NCBI RefSeq assembly: GCF_016904945.1
Contig: NZ_JADIKF010000038.1
Location: 164,241-228,240, forward strand
Source: Dyella mobilis
Lineage (GTDB): Bacteria; Pseudomonadota; Gammaproteobacteria; Xanthomonadales; Rhodanobacteraceae
Length of the DNA: 64,000 nt
Direction of reading: 5' to 3'
Position 1 is the stretch's first letter, and each line of letters starts with the position of its first letter. Below, piece after piece: positions 8,732 through 17,904 of this stretch. The notes beneath the pieces are model-generated. The model made no database searches, was not told where the DNA came from, and saw nothing but the letters and a program-made list of their open reading frames with translations. The translations under genes and the position numbers were made by a program.

Positions 8732-8944
8732 ATGATGGGTAAAATCAACGCAGGCGAAAGGAATTTTTCGCGCAAGCATTTCGCAGTGCTCGCGCTTTGC
8801 CTCGTAGCCGCCAACGCGATATTCCTGGTCTTCGCCACCAGCGGCTTGATCAACCATTTCATCGCCTTCGGGGTTTCCATAACCTTCGCGCTCTGTGCAC
8901 TTGCGCTTCTCGTCATGGTTGCAAAGTCGCGACGCCGAGCCTGA
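8732..8944 (+). CDS. Small two-helix membrane protein
   Basis: 70 residues, ATG 8732 with GGAAGGGG upstream. A basic N-terminus (RNFSRKHF) is followed by two hydrophobic segments, about residues 17-37 and 44-64, then a basic tail KSRRRA. The positive charges on both ends predict an N-in, C-in hairpin. No family recognised. Confidence 0.55.
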   Translation: MMGKINAGERNFSRKHFAVLALCLVAANAIFLVFATSGLINHFIAFGVSITFALCALALLVMVAKSRRRA

Positions 8945-9168
8945 TCTCTTGTTCGGTTGACCGATTTCAGCCGTTGAGCCGGGCACGCATGGATCCAGTA
9001 GGAGAAAGTCCGCCGCTAGTACCCTGGGGAAAGTTGGTCCTCACTCCAGCTTACGTGGTGATGATGTTCCACTTCACAGTGCGACAAGCAAAATAAAAAC
9101 GCATATTCATGGCCTAGATCGAACTCAAGATCAAAGGCTTGAATACAACATTTTCTCAGGGGGAAATC

Positions 9169-9624
9169 ATGTATCTGCGCAATTTTTCACAGGTCGCCAT
9201 CTTGTTGCTGCTAACCTCTTGCGCACAGACGCCGCCAAAATCTGCGAGCAACGTGCCGCCTTCGACTGAAAATACACAGCCGCAAACTATCGTGCCGCAC
9301 TATGTCACCGCGCCCTCCTCCACTCGCCCAGCGGCCCAGGACATTACCTACAATTCGCGCAATCCGCCGCATTTCCCATTGGAAGCCATCAGGGCTGGCC
9401 ACTATGGTGTCGTGGTTTTGATGGTCTATGTCGGTGCCGACAGTGAAGTTGGCGATGTCCGCATAGATCGAAGCAGCGGCTTTCCCGAGCTCGACGCAAG
9501 CGCCATCGATGCCGCAAAACATTGGAGGTATGTGGCGGAGTTCAAAAATGGCGCACGTCAGCCATCGTGGATGAGAATTCCAGTAACTTTTGGCCACCAC
9601 GTTCCAGCACCTCCTGCAACGTAA
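9169..9624 (+). CDS. Lipoprotein with TonB C-terminal domain
   Basis: 151 residues. ATG 9169 follows CAGGGGG; the frame is open ten codons upstream but without a ribosome binding site. A lipobox (LLTSC) is at about residues 14-18, followed by a proline-rich linker (about 20-65) and a TonB C-terminal domain: NPPHFPLEAIRAGHYGVVVL, VGADSEVGDVRIDRSSGFPE and DAAKHWRY. Such domains normally bind the TonB box of outer-membrane receptors. This one lacks the usual N-terminal membrane anchor and is lipid-anchored instead, so it may be a periplasmic adaptor or an envelope protein, not an energy transducer. Confidence 0.75.
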   Translation: MYLRNFSQVAILLLLTSCAQTPPKSASNVPPSTENTQPQTIVPHYVTAPSSTRPAAQDITYNSRNPPHFPLEAIRAGHYGVVVLMVYVGADSEVGDVRIDRSSGFPELDASAIDAAKHWRYVAEFKNGARQPSWMRIPVTFGHHVPAPPAT

Positions 9625-9761
9625 TGGCATGACAGCCCGCCATCTCTTGGGGACGCCGCCATGTTATCGGCGCCCAATCCATTGAAGATGGCGTACGAAA
9701 TGGTCAGGGAGGCCCGCTATCGCTCCCATACGAACAACGTCAGTCGGCTGCGGAGGGATGG

Positions 9762-9992
9762 ATGATGAAGAGTCCTAAGGCGTTCCTCAGTTGGATATGC
9801 GTTGTCTTATTGGTCGCCGGCCTCGTGACATACCTTTACGGCGTACCGATGCTTTCTGAAGGGGCCAAAGCATGCCATTACGCGCACACGAGGTCATTCG
9901 GATGCACCACGTCCTTCGGAACATTCATGACCTTCCTGTGCACCGGTGTCGCGTTAGCGGTAGGTTGGCTATGGAGTCGATTTGGTCGTTGA
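9762..9992 (+). CDS. Small two-helix membrane protein with four cysteines
   Basis: 76 residues, ATG 9762 after CGGAGGGATGG. Hydrophobic segments at about 8-28 and 52-72 flank a short loop with cysteines (KACHYAHTRSFGCTTSF). The loop would lie in the periplasm, where a disulfide is possible. No family recognised. Confidence 0.5.
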   Translation: MMKSPKAFLSWICVVLLVAGLVTYLYGVPMLSEGAKACHYAHTRSFGCTTSFGTFMTFLCTGVALAVGWLWSRFGR

Positions 9993-10104
9993 GTAAAGAT
10001 AAGTTTTCGAGCAGTAGCGGTCACCTTGTACAGCCAGGCATAGCTGCTTTCAGTCCGCGACCCAAGGCCAGTTGTCAACCACAAGCGCATTGAAGGAATG
10101 AAGC

Positions 10105-11769
10105 GTGAATAAAAGGATTTGGTTGCTCTCGGTAACGGCTATTTTTTTGCTAATTGCGAAACCGGTGTTAGCCGACGCGCCATGCGTTGATGCCGACATT
10201 CGAATAACACCCGATCACAAAGCAGTTCTATTTAAAGTCAATCTTCCGAACGATGTTCGTGCATTGCGGCTCGCTGATTTTGATGGCTACCGGCGCAGTC
10301 AGCTGTGGCTGTCTGAAGACGATTCGGCAACGGTGACGGACGCGGCGCTTACGCCAACGCATGCCAGGTCCATGCAAGCAAGCATGAACGTAAGCGAAAA
10401 CCTGGATAGAATCGATCGCGTTTATCCGCCTTTCTTGCGCTTCTCAGACGGAACCGTGGCGGTGGACAGTGCGCTTTATCGTGCTAATTCTGATTCACCA
10501 TCATTATGTGCGCACTTTATTCCTGCGCCCGGCGAAGAAGTGGCCGGCTTTGGTACTGTCACAACCAAGGCATTGACTCTGCCACCTCAGGCATCTTCAG
10601 GATACGTCGCATTTGGCACTCCAAGGATCGACCGCCGCTTTGGGGTAACGATTGTCAGCGACAGAGGGATTCCAGCGTGGGCACTCGACCAGGTCGCACG
10701 CGCAATTCCGCATATCGCTCATTTCTACAGCAATTATCTAGGGCCAATAACGCTACCGACGGTGTTTTTTTACAGTCAACCCAGCGATAGTGCGGACACG
10801 GACTATCACGGCGAGCGCCTTCCCGAATCCATCACGTTGGGGCTCATTGGCAATGGCTGGCGTCAGCCCGACACCCAGAAAGCCGATAAATTAATTGCCT
10901 TCGTCGCGCACGAGGTCTTTCACGCCTGGAATGCGGCCAACGGCATGCATCCCGCCGATGACGAATCAAACCTCGCCGTAGAGGGCGGCGCGGAATTTGC
11001 GAAAATATTGGCGACCGCCGAACAACAAAAGCAAAACCAAAGTGCCTGGTGGGCAGGCGTAAGCGACGCTCTCAATCGATGCCTACTTGAGTTGCCCACA
11101 CGAGGAAGCCTATCGGACGGGCATCTTGGCCACGGCATGCTCCCCTACGATTGCGGGGTTCCAGTGATGCTGGTGATAGGCGCTGCCAACGATCCGCAGC
11201 GACCGGGCGAGGGATTTTTCCTGGCTTGGAAGCAACTTATTCAGCGCAAGCGTGACGCCACGGATCGGTCGTACCGCTGGACCGATTTGGTCATGAGCTC
11301 CGCTGATCCCAAGATAGTCCAAACTCTCGAAGCTGCCGTGCGTCAAGATCAGGCGTATTCGACTGCCATCGTGCGTGCGCTAAACCTGGCCGGCTTCAAG
11401 CTGCAGCCTGTCAGCAACGCATCCAGCGAAGAACGCGAAGCAATAAATGGGAAATGGATGGCGGCGTTCATGGCACAGGACTGCCACGGGCGTATCAGCT
11501 TCTGGAAAAAGCCGAATGGCTTTCTTTTGGATCACCCTCTTCCCTCCTGCAGTAATCTTTCGGCAGGGAAGATTGTCGTCTCGCTTGCGGGTGAAGCCTT
11601 CGCAACGTCTCAACCCCCACAACTGGCATCGGCCATTTATTCTCAATGCGCGACTGGCCACGAGGCGTCTGCCGCTTACGACGATGGTTCCAGTGCAAGC
11701 TTGGCTTGCCCGGTGACGCCGCCGGTGCTGCCGCAATTTGTGGAAATCCTTGCTTACAAACATCCGTAG
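10105..11769 (+). CDS. Secreted gluzincin-like zinc metallopeptidase
   Basis: 554 residues, GTG start, Sec signal peptide (MNKRIWLLSVTAIFLLIAKP, cleavage near VLA-DA). The zinc site is visible: HEVFH at residues 269-273 in the context IAFVAHEVFHAWN, with the third ligand glutamate in VEGGAEF at about 293, nearly the spacing of M1-type gluzincins. The N-terminal ~170 residues are a beta-rich region preceding the catalytic helices. Four or more C-terminal cysteines suggest disulfides. It resembles the M1/M61 peptidase superfamily, but no family was assigned with certainty. Likely a periplasmic or exported protease of the accessory region. Confidence 0.7.
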   Translation: MNKRIWLLSVTAIFLLIAKPVLADAPCVDADIRITPDHKAVLFKVNLPNDVRALRLADFDGYRRSQLWLSEDDSATVTDAALTPTHARSMQASMNVSENLDRIDRVYPPFLRFSDGTVAVDSALYRANSDSPSLCAHFIPAPGEEVAGFGTVTTKALTLPPQASSGYVAFGTPRIDRRFGVTIVSDRGIPAWALDQVARAIPHIAHFYSNYLGPITLPTVFFYSQPSDSADTDYHGERLPESITLGLIGNGWRQPDTQKADKLIAFVAHEVFHAWNAANGMHPADDESNLAVEGGAEFAKILATAEQQKQNQSAWWAGVSDALNRCLLELPTRGSLSDGHLGHGMLPYDCGVPVMLVIGAANDPQRPGEGFFLAWKQLIQRKRDATDRSYRWTDLVMSSADPKIVQTLEAAVRQDQAYSTAIVRALNLAGFKLQPVSNASSEEREAINGKWMAAFMAQDCHGRISFWKKPNGFLLDHPLPSCSNLSAGKIVVSLAGEAFATSQPPQLASAIYSQCATGHEASAAYDDGSSASLACPVTPPVLPQFVEILAYKHP

Positions 11770-11792
11770 ACGCTGAGCCATGGTGGTTTGCT

Positions 11793-11821
11793 GATATCCG
11801 CTGTCGACTCATAGCGGACAG
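11793..11821. repeat. Dispersed palindromic repeat copy with both arms preserved
   Basis: ATATCCGCTGTCGACTCAT followed by AGCGGACAG. TCCGCT and AGCGGA pair perfectly. It sits between convergent genes. Confidence 0.7.
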
Positions 11822-11833
11822 ATCGGGCACTGA

Positions 11834-13279
11834 TTAGTGAACGATTGGGCGTACGAGCTCCACGGTGTGCCAGAGCTGAAGTCCGCAGACCTGATCGGCT
11901 CCATGGGGAGTGATTTTCCAAATCTGGCCCGAGTCCTCTGGTACGGTATCGGACGTCAGCTCGAGATAAGTTACGCCATCCATGCTTACGATTTTCGCGG
12001 TTTGCATGTTATGAGGAAGAAGCTGGATCAGTTTTTGGTTGGCATCGGAGGAGAGGTCGGCCACGCCCTGCTTGTTGAAATACACGGGGAATAGCTCTGC
12101 GTCGCTGTAAGTGCCGTCGCCTGCAGTCGATTCGTCGTCTGCAAACGAGACGAGGCCTACGTGCTGCACATTCCCGCTATTGTCGAGGTCGACGTATCCA
12201 GCACTTTCAAGCGAATATTGAACCTCCGAAGCGCGTTCGTTGTTGTGAAAATGAAGCGTCGTACCCTTGGTGTCGTCCGGGTGCAGCTTGATCGGTTCCT
12301 TGATGTAGTTCTGAGGTGGAAGGTTCAACGCAAGCGACTCGCCTTGCGTTGCTTGATGCATCGCCAAAGTATTCAATCGATCATCGAGGAACGCATGGCA
12401 AACACGATCATTAGTGCTCGATACGATTTTTCTCTGATTCATCGACTGGCCGTGCATTTCGCACGTGGGAATGATGTCGCCGTTCCTGTCAATAACCGAC
12501 AGATACGCGCCATTGGTGCCTCCTCCCTCCCAGCTACGCACCATGGGCCGCCCAAGCACCATGACAACGTCTTCACTCACGCCAAATCCCCACGCATCCG
12601 CGCCAGCATTCTCAGCGTCGCGATCATCCCTGTCAGGCGGTGATAACCGGCTCTTCAAGTCATTGCTGAGCACATAGACCTCCGTGTCGTGACTGGTTCC
12701 ACCAGAGTCGACCACGCTGACGACCAAGGGCCTGCCGTCGACGACGACGTGGGCGATCTGTGTCGGTGAGCCGTTCGCGCCGGCCTCCAGGCCCGTCTTG
12801 GCAAGCAGTTTGTCATCCGCGTTCGTCATCGCTGGCGAGGCCAGTGGGGTACCGTTGTTCATGGTGTCCTGCGCCGCCTTGCACAACATGGCGGCGCCAG
12901 GCGGCAAGACGCTGCGCTCCGCTCCCGTCGTCTTGATGCGTTTCCCGTCTACCCAACCGGTCGATACCCGCTTTGGGCCATGGAAGCGGACGTAGTCAAA
13001 GCCGTCGCAGGTCGTGACAAGGTCGACCTCGTCACCTGCAATCAGGTAGCCATCGTCGGGCCGGATTTTCATGGCGTCGCGATCTTCGCCGGGATGACTG
13101 CCCAGAAGCATGAGATGCTCCTTCGGCTTCCCGACAACTTTCGCAGGCGTGACGGTCATTTGTCCTGCGGCGATCCACGTGGATAAACACGCTGGACGAT
13201 CAGCCCAACTGAGTTGGGGTAGCAGACCAAGGCAAATTACCCAAAGCCAAATCATGCTTCGTGTAGTCGCCAGCCTCAT
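11834..13279 (-). CDS. Secreted hypothetical protein with an SH3-like N-terminal region
   Basis: 481 residues from ATG 13279. The frame is open up to 13540, but the signal peptide (TTRSMIWLWVICLGLLPQLS, cleavage near SWA) and a CAGGGGAATGG ribosome binding site fix the start here, and the upstream part overlaps a copy of the dispersed repeat. The first 110 mature residues include GDEVDLVTTCDGFDYVRFHG and STGWVDGKRIK, a pattern like a bacterial SH3 domain. The larger remainder is beta-rich and polar, suggesting a propeller or beta-sandwich. One of the few minus-strand genes in this region; function unknown. Confidence 0.6.
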   Translation of the reverse strand: MRLATTRSMIWLWVICLGLLPQLSWADRPACLSTWIAAGQMTVTPAKVVGKPKEHLMLLGSHPGEDRDAMKIRPDDGYLIAGDEVDLVTTCDGFDYVRFHGPKRVSTGWVDGKRIKTTGAERSVLPPGAAMLCKAAQDTMNNGTPLASPAMTNADDKLLAKTGLEAGANGSPTQIAHVVVDGRPLVVSVVDSGGTSHDTEVYVLSNDLKSRLSPPDRDDRDAENAGADAWGFGVSEDVVMVLGRPMVRSWEGGGTNGAYLSVIDRNGDIIPTCEMHGQSMNQRKIVSSTNDRVCHAFLDDRLNTLAMHQATQGESLALNLPPQNYIKEPIKLHPDDTKGTTLHFHNNERASEVQYSLESAGYVDLDNSGNVQHVGLVSFADDESTAGDGTYSDAELFPVYFNKQGVADLSSDANQKLIQLLPHNMQTAKIVSMDGVTYLELTSDTVPEDSGQIWKITPHGADQVCGLQLWHTVELVRPIVH

Positions 13280-13440
13280 GCCATTCCCCTGGTTGAAGTC
13301 CATTTGTTGAGTGGAGAGCGTAGCACCGGCTGGATGACAAAAGTCGCGCAGAAGCTCGTGCGGAGGCAGTCTCGCCCACCCTTCGGCGCCAGCATTGCTC
13401 TGGCCATTGACGGACCAAAGAGCTGGCTCGACTGCCTGGC

Positions 13441-13468
13441 TAATGTCCGCTTTCGACTGCTGATTTCG
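13441..13468. repeat. Dispersed palindromic repeat copy, left arm intact
   Basis: AATGTCCGCTTTCGACTGC with the right arm lost. Lies in the divergent intergenic region before the SDR gene. Confidence 0.6.
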
Positions 13469-13595
13469 TTGGCGCCGTTTGCCGTGAGAATGGCGGGAAT
13501 TGCTAGATCGCTGTCGCATTGCATTTCTTAGAGTTTGCACACGGTCCGGCCCGAAGGGCGGCCCGCCCCATACAAACTCTCAAGGGTCTTTCAAC

Positions 13596-14429
13596 GTGAA
13601 CGCTAAAGTTGTACTCGTCACAGGTGCGTCTTCCGGCATTGGCGAAGCCACTGCCCTGGAATTGAAGAAGCTCGGCTACACGGTCTACGCCGCCGCCCGA
13701 CGCGTCGACCGGATGCGTTCCCTGGCCGGTGCCGGGGTCCGCGTGCTGGCCATGGACGTAACGAACGATGCCTCAATGGAGGCCGGAATCAAGGACATCA
13801 TCAGCCAATCGGGCCGCATCGACGTGTTGGTCAATAACGCCGGTTACGGCTCCTACGGTGCCGTGGAAGACGTTCCCATGAGTGAGGCCCGCGCCCAGTT
13901 CGAAGTCAATGTCTTCGGCGCGGTTCGCCTGACGCAGCTGGTGTTGCCGCATATGCGTCAGCAACGCTCGGGCACCATCGTCAACATCACGTCGATGGGG
14001 GGCAAGATCCACACGCCGCTTGGCGCCTGGTACCACGGCACCAAGTTTGCGCTGGAGGGCATCAGCGACGCCCTGCGCATGGAAGTGGCGTCTTTTGGCA
14101 TCGATGTGGTCGTGGTCGAGCCTGGTGGCATCAAGACGGAATGGGCTGGCATTGCCGCGGACAATCTGCAGAAGGTATCCGGCCTGAGCGCCTACGCCTC
14201 CCAGGCCAGCGCGGTGGCGAAGATGATGCGGACGGAGGCCAACGGCAGCCGCCAATCGCCGCCCGAGTTGATTGCGAAGACCGTCGCCAAGGCCGTTACG
14301 GCGCGTCGTCCCAAGACGCGCTATGCCGTTGGTTTTGGCGCCAAGCCCCTGATCTTCATGCGTCGCCTGCTGTCTGATCGCGCATTCGACGGCCTGATGC
14401 GCACGGCTGCCGGCATGCCGAAGCCCTGA
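13596..14429 (+). CDS. SDR family NAD(P)-dependent oxidoreductase
   Basis: 277 residues from GTG 13596 (MNAKVVLVTGASSGIGEATA). Classical short-chain dehydrogenase signatures: the nucleotide-binding TGASSGIG at residues 9-16, NNAG at 80-83, catalytic Ser133 (NITSMG), Tyr146 and Lys150 (WYHGTKFA). The arginines after the second strand (AARRVDR) favour NADPH over NADH. The substrate is not determined. A longer frame begins at 13500 but conservation starts at the nucleotide-binding strand. The AraC regulator downstream is co-oriented and may control it. Confidence 0.85.
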   Translation: MNAKVVLVTGASSGIGEATALELKKLGYTVYAAARRVDRMRSLAGAGVRVLAMDVTNDASMEAGIKDIISQSGRIDVLVNNAGYGSYGAVEDVPMSEARAQFEVNVFGAVRLTQLVLPHMRQQRSGTIVNITSMGGKIHTPLGAWYHGTKFALEGISDALRMEVASFGIDVVVVEPGGIKTEWAGIAADNLQKVSGLSAYASQASAVAKMMRTEANGSRQSPPELIAKTVAKAVTARRPKTRYAVGFGAKPLIFMRRLLSDRAFDGLMRTAAGMPKP

Positions 14430-14591
14430 TCGCTCTCCATCAGCCATCAACCCTGTGGTTTTGCGTGCGCAACCCTTCATGCAGCGGAATGTGGCCATGC
14501 CGTGGCGTGGCCAGCGCACGACAGGTTCCGTCCGCGCCCACTCTGGCGGTCACCTTGGTGATCGCCGCATCATGAAGCGAGTTGACCGACC

Positions 14592-15608
14592 ATGGCGACC
14601 AACGTGACCTTTCCAGTCGAGCAAGGCTTGCGCCCCCTCATGAAGGACCTGGGTATCCGGGCAGATCACGTACTGCGTCGAGCAGGCCTGCCCGACGACC
14701 TGTTTTCGCGCCCGGGCAGCGGATTGTCTACGACCGAACACTTCCGCCTGTGGCAAAGCCTCGATGCGGAGGCTGCTGATCCCTTGCTGCCGCTTCACCT
14801 GGCCGAAGCTATCCAGGCGGAGTCGTTCGTCCCGCCGCTTTTTGCCGCGCTGTGCAGCGTCAACATGCTGCAGGCAGCCCAGCGGCTGGCGACCTACAAG
14901 AGACTGATAGCCCCCATGCGGTTGGCCGCGGTCACCGGCTCCCAGGGAGAGCTGTCTCTGTCTCCCCAATGGATAGCTGCGGAAGGCGAGGCACCCTTCA
15001 TCCTGGTGGCAAGTGAATTGGCTTTCCTCATGCGCGTGGTCCGCATGGCGACGCGCGAACCCGTGAGGGCGGTCAAGGTGACGATGCCCACACTACCGGC
15101 CAAGGCCCAGACAAAGGCCTATGCGGACTACTTCGGCATCCCGGTACGGCGCGATGGGGCTCCGTCCCTCACGCTATCTGCGGTCGACGCGAATCGCCCT
15201 TTCCTCACCGCAAACGATGCGATGTGGCAAGTGTTCGAGCCCGATCTGCGCCGACGCCTGGGCGAACTGGACGCGGCGGCGACGACCGCGCAACGGGTGC
15301 GTTCCGCGCTTCTCGAATTGCTGCCCGGCGGGCAGCCGGGGATCGAGACGGTAGCCAGTCGACTGGCGATGAGCAGCCGCACGTTGCAACGTCGCCTGGA
15401 AGCGGAGGGCGACAGCTTCCGGAGCGTCGTCAATCGAACCCGAGAGGACCTTGCGAGGCACTACCTAACGCAGACGAAACTTTCGGCCAGCGAGATTGGC
15501 TTCCTTCTGGGCTTCGAGGATCCCAACTCCTTCTTCCGAGCCTTCAACGACTGGACGGGCAAAACGCCTGAAGCGTTGAGAGAGTCCGGTCCGTCAAGCA
15601 CGCCGTAG
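14592..15608 (+). CDS. AraC family transcriptional regulator
   Basis: 338 residues. An N-terminal arabinose-binding-like domain (about 10-200) is followed by the C-terminal AraC DNA-binding domain: PGIETVASRLAMSSRTLQRR (first helix-turn-helix, about 253-272) and KLSASEIGFLLGFEDPNSFF (second, about 298-320), then FRAFNDWTGKTPEALR. This is the OruR/Rv1395-type arrangement. It lies 162 bases after the SDR gene on the same strand and is a candidate regulator of that gene or of the NAD(P)-binding gene at 15696. Confidence 0.85.
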   Translation: MATNVTFPVEQGLRPLMKDLGIRADHVLRRAGLPDDLFSRPGSGLSTTEHFRLWQSLDAEAADPLLPLHLAEAIQAESFVPPLFAALCSVNMLQAAQRLATYKRLIAPMRLAAVTGSQGELSLSPQWIAAEGEAPFILVASELAFLMRVVRMATREPVRAVKVTMPTLPAKAQTKAYADYFGIPVRRDGAPSLTLSAVDANRPFLTANDAMWQVFEPDLRRRLGELDAAATTAQRVRSALLELLPGGQPGIETVASRLAMSSRTLQRRLEAEGDSFRSVVNRTREDLARHYLTQTKLSASEIGFLLGFEDPNSFFRAFNDWTGKTPEALRESGPSSTP

Positions 15609-15695
15609 CGGTATCAGTGCATTGACTCCCTCTCTCCCTTTGGAGGCGGGGCCGCCATGACAGGCATGATCCACAACGAAAAGCGAGGCTAGAAA

Positions 15696-16376
15696 ATGAG
15701 TTTTCGCGTCTTGGTCGCCGGAGGTACTGGGCAAGTTGGGTCGGCGTTGGTACGCGCTTTGCTCGCGACCTCCCCGTGCGTCGAAGTCATCATGGTCAAT
15801 CGCCGGACGAGTCCGCTGGCGAGTGATGCGCGATTACGCCAGGTGGTCATGGAGACCAGTGCCCCAGGCTTAGCCGACGAGATCGCGAGACTTGCCAAGG
15901 ACTGCAGTGTGCCTGGCGAGCCGCTGTATGCCGCGTCATGCATCGGCATCGGCAAGGGGAGCCAGCATTGGAGCGACGAGGACATCAGGAAACTTGAGAT
16001 TGGCGTCGTCGGCGCGTTCGCACGTGGCTGCCTGGCCGGGGGCGTTGAAGCCTTTGGGTTACTTTCAGCCGCCGGGAGTAGCCCAACGAGCAAGATCCGT
16101 TACGCGCGCATCATGGGAGAAAAAGAAGACGTGGTGCGCGGGCTCAGGTTCAAGCGCCTGGCCATTTTTCGCCCAGGCATCATTGCGGGCAATGCACATA
16201 CGCCAGCGCTTCTCGCTTGGCTCGGGCGTCTCGTTCCGGGTCCGTTTGGTACGATTGATCAGGATGTTATTGGCCGCGCATTTGCTGAAGAGCTTCTTCA
16301 CGGACAAGACGGCACGACGATCCTGGAGAATGCTGCGATGGGGAAACGGTCGCGTACCATTCTTCCTTCTGGCTGA
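15696..16376 (+). CDS. NAD(P)-binding Rossmann protein, HTATIP2-like
   Basis: 226 residues. The N-terminal dinucleotide-binding motif is VLVAGGTGQVGSALVRALLA. The rest follows the atypical SDR pattern of NAD(P)H-binding proteins related to HTATIP2 and NAD-dependent epimerases: YAASCIGIGKG, AFGLLSAAGSSPTSKIRYAR, and KRLAIFRPGIIAGNAH. The usual catalytic Tyr-x-x-x-Lys is represented by YARIMGEKE, where lysine is shifted, so catalysis is uncertain. Ribosome binding site is weak (GCGAGGC). Confidence 0.7.
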   Translation: MSFRVLVAGGTGQVGSALVRALLATSPCVEVIMVNRRTSPLASDARLRQVVMETSAPGLADEIARLAKDCSVPGEPLYAASCIGIGKGSQHWSDEDIRKLEIGVVGAFARGCLAGGVEAFGLLSAAGSSPTSKIRYARIMGEKEDVVRGLRFKRLAIFRPGIIAGNAHTPALLAWLGRLVPGPFGTIDQDVIGRAFAEELLHGQDGTTILENAAMGKRSRTILPSG

Positions 16377-16456
16377 AGTCGCAACCCGAAGCAAACGTTT
16401 CTGACTTACAAGCAAAATAATTCACCTGAAAGAATCGACCTGTTCAAGGAGTGGGG

Positions 16457-17269
16457 ATGGAGACCATATGTAGGGCATGTGGATACCAGAGAAAACCGGC
16501 GGATCAGGCACCAGATTGGGAATGCCCTGCATGCGGCAAGGCGTACTCGAAAACATCACAGGGTTCCCCTGGATCACTTTCGAGCAATGCACAGAACTCA
16601 CCGTCTGAGTCAAGCAAACCTCTCGTTGACGAGGATGCCTGCGCGACTTATCTGGCGGCACACTATGGATTGCCGCAGGCGTACCGCGACTCTTTACTGC
16701 GGCGCATGGTGATTCCGGTGCTTGCGATGATAGGTATGCTCACCATGATCACCTTTCTCGCGGCTTTGTTTTTGGAATCAATCAAGCATGCATCGCTGCC
16801 AGGCTGGCTGATCTTCGCCACGTTCGGTCTCATGTCGCTGGTGGTGTACTACGTGGCCAGTTTAACCAAGCGGGGCATGACCATTCGTGCCGATTCGATC
16901 GAGATCGTGCAAGCATATTCGACTCAGGTCATACACGCCCGAGACGTACTCGGCTATGCAACCGATTATGTGCGAGTTTATAGATCTTCCGGCTGGCGAT
17001 ATGCCTTTGTTTATCGTCCGCACGGTCGCTCGGAGGAGCGCATGTATTTTTCGCTCGGGCCGGAAAATCTGAAGGACCCACGCCTGCTCGGCTTGTTCAG
17101 AGCCATGCACAATTACGGGAAATCGAGCCTTGACCAACTTTTGAATGAAGAGAAAAGCGGCGAACTCCGCATGCTGGATCAATTTAGCGCGGCGTTGCTT
17201 TTTCTTGTAGACATCTTTATTGCGTGGAGCATCTGGCCACTTATCTTCACCATGGTCAGGAGAATGTGA
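16457..17269 (+). CDS. Zinc-ribbon membrane protein
   Basis: 270 residues. ATG 16457 is preferred over the GTG at 16451 because AAGGAG at 16446-16451 is at ideal distance. An N-terminal zinc ribbon (CRACGYQRKPADQAPDWECP with a final CGKAY) is followed by a serine-rich linker, two central membrane helices (about 90-115 and 122-142), a PH-like cytoplasmic part (GMTIRADSIEIVQAYSTQVI, about 145-235), and a C-terminal helix. The fold resembles YdbT/PH domain proteins; role unknown. Confidence 0.6.
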   Translation: METICRACGYQRKPADQAPDWECPACGKAYSKTSQGSPGSLSSNAQNSPSESSKPLVDEDACATYLAAHYGLPQAYRDSLLRRMVIPVLAMIGMLTMITFLAALFLESIKHASLPGWLIFATFGLMSLVVYYVASLTKRGMTIRADSIEIVQAYSTQVIHARDVLGYATDYVRVYRSSGWRYAFVYRPHGRSEERMYFSLGPENLKDPRLLGLFRAMHNYGKSSLDQLLNEEKSGELRMLDQFSAALLFLVDIFIAWSIWPLIFTMVRRM

Positions 17270-17434
17270 TATGACATTTTTTTGCATTAAGCGCGCCCTA
17301 TGGTCGGAGACGTTGGGACGATCCTAGAGATGTATGCAGACGCCTACGAGGTTGAGTGCTCGGCATCGGATGGATCGACCATCTAGCTGGATGCGATATA
17401 TCAAGACGAACTAGAGTCTACTGAAAGCTAAGGC

Positions 17435-17465
17435 AATTTCCGCTTTCGACCCATGACGGACGTGG
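17435..17465. repeat. Dispersed palindromic repeat copy
   Basis: TTTCCGCTTTCGACCCATGA followed by CGGACGTGG. The CGACCCA loop is intact and both arms retain about six bases. It precedes the cupin gene. Confidence 0.7.
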
Positions 17466-17510
17466 CATCATCGCGCTTCCGACTTCGTCAGCCAAGAAAG
17501 GGCGACTCCT

Positions 17511-17840
17511 TTGGAAATCTCAGGCATCCCATTTGGAACAACCGACTGGTCGTCCGTGGATGCGACCCAACACGAGGGTGAATCCGGCCTCGCCTATTGG
17601 CGCACCCAACAGTTCGGCAGCATGAGGGTGCGGATGATCGAATATACGCCCGGCTATCTTGCAGATCACTGGTGCACCAAAGGACACATCCTGTTGTGCG
17701 TGGAAGGTGAGCTTCACACGGAGCTCGAAGATGGTCGCACCTTCACCTTGAGGCCTGGCATGAGCTATCAGGTCGGTGACGGTGCGGAACCGCATCGCTC
17801 GTATACGAAGATGGGGGCCAAGTTGTTTGTCGTGGACTAG
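17511..17840 (+). CDS. DHCW-motif cupin protein
   Basis: 109 residues, TTG start about ten bases after AAGAAAGGG. The sequence has the cupin barrel strands and the signature that names the family: a DHWC-type element (ADHWCTKGHILLCVEGEL), then ELEDGRTFTLRPGMSYQVGD and PHRSYTKMGAKLFVVD. Histidine and glutamate ligands typical of metal-binding cupins are present. Length matches DHCW-type cupins. Substrate unknown. Confidence 0.75.
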   Translation: MEISGIPFGTTDWSSVDATQHEGESGLAYWRTQQFGSMRVRMIEYTPGYLADHWCTKGHILLCVEGELHTELEDGRTFTLRPGMSYQVGDGAEPHRSYTKMGAKLFVVD

Positions 17841-17854
17841 TTGATCGGGCTGGC

Positions 17855-17880
17855 AGTGTCCGCTCCCTAAGCTGACATTG
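17855..17880. repeat. Dispersed palindromic repeat copy, loop shortened
   Basis: GTGTCCGCTCCCTAA followed by GCTGACATTG. Arms recognisable, loop lacks the CGACCC core. It follows the cupin stop codon. Confidence 0.45.
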
Positions 17881-17904
17881 CATCTCGCTTTACGTAATCT
17901 CGTG

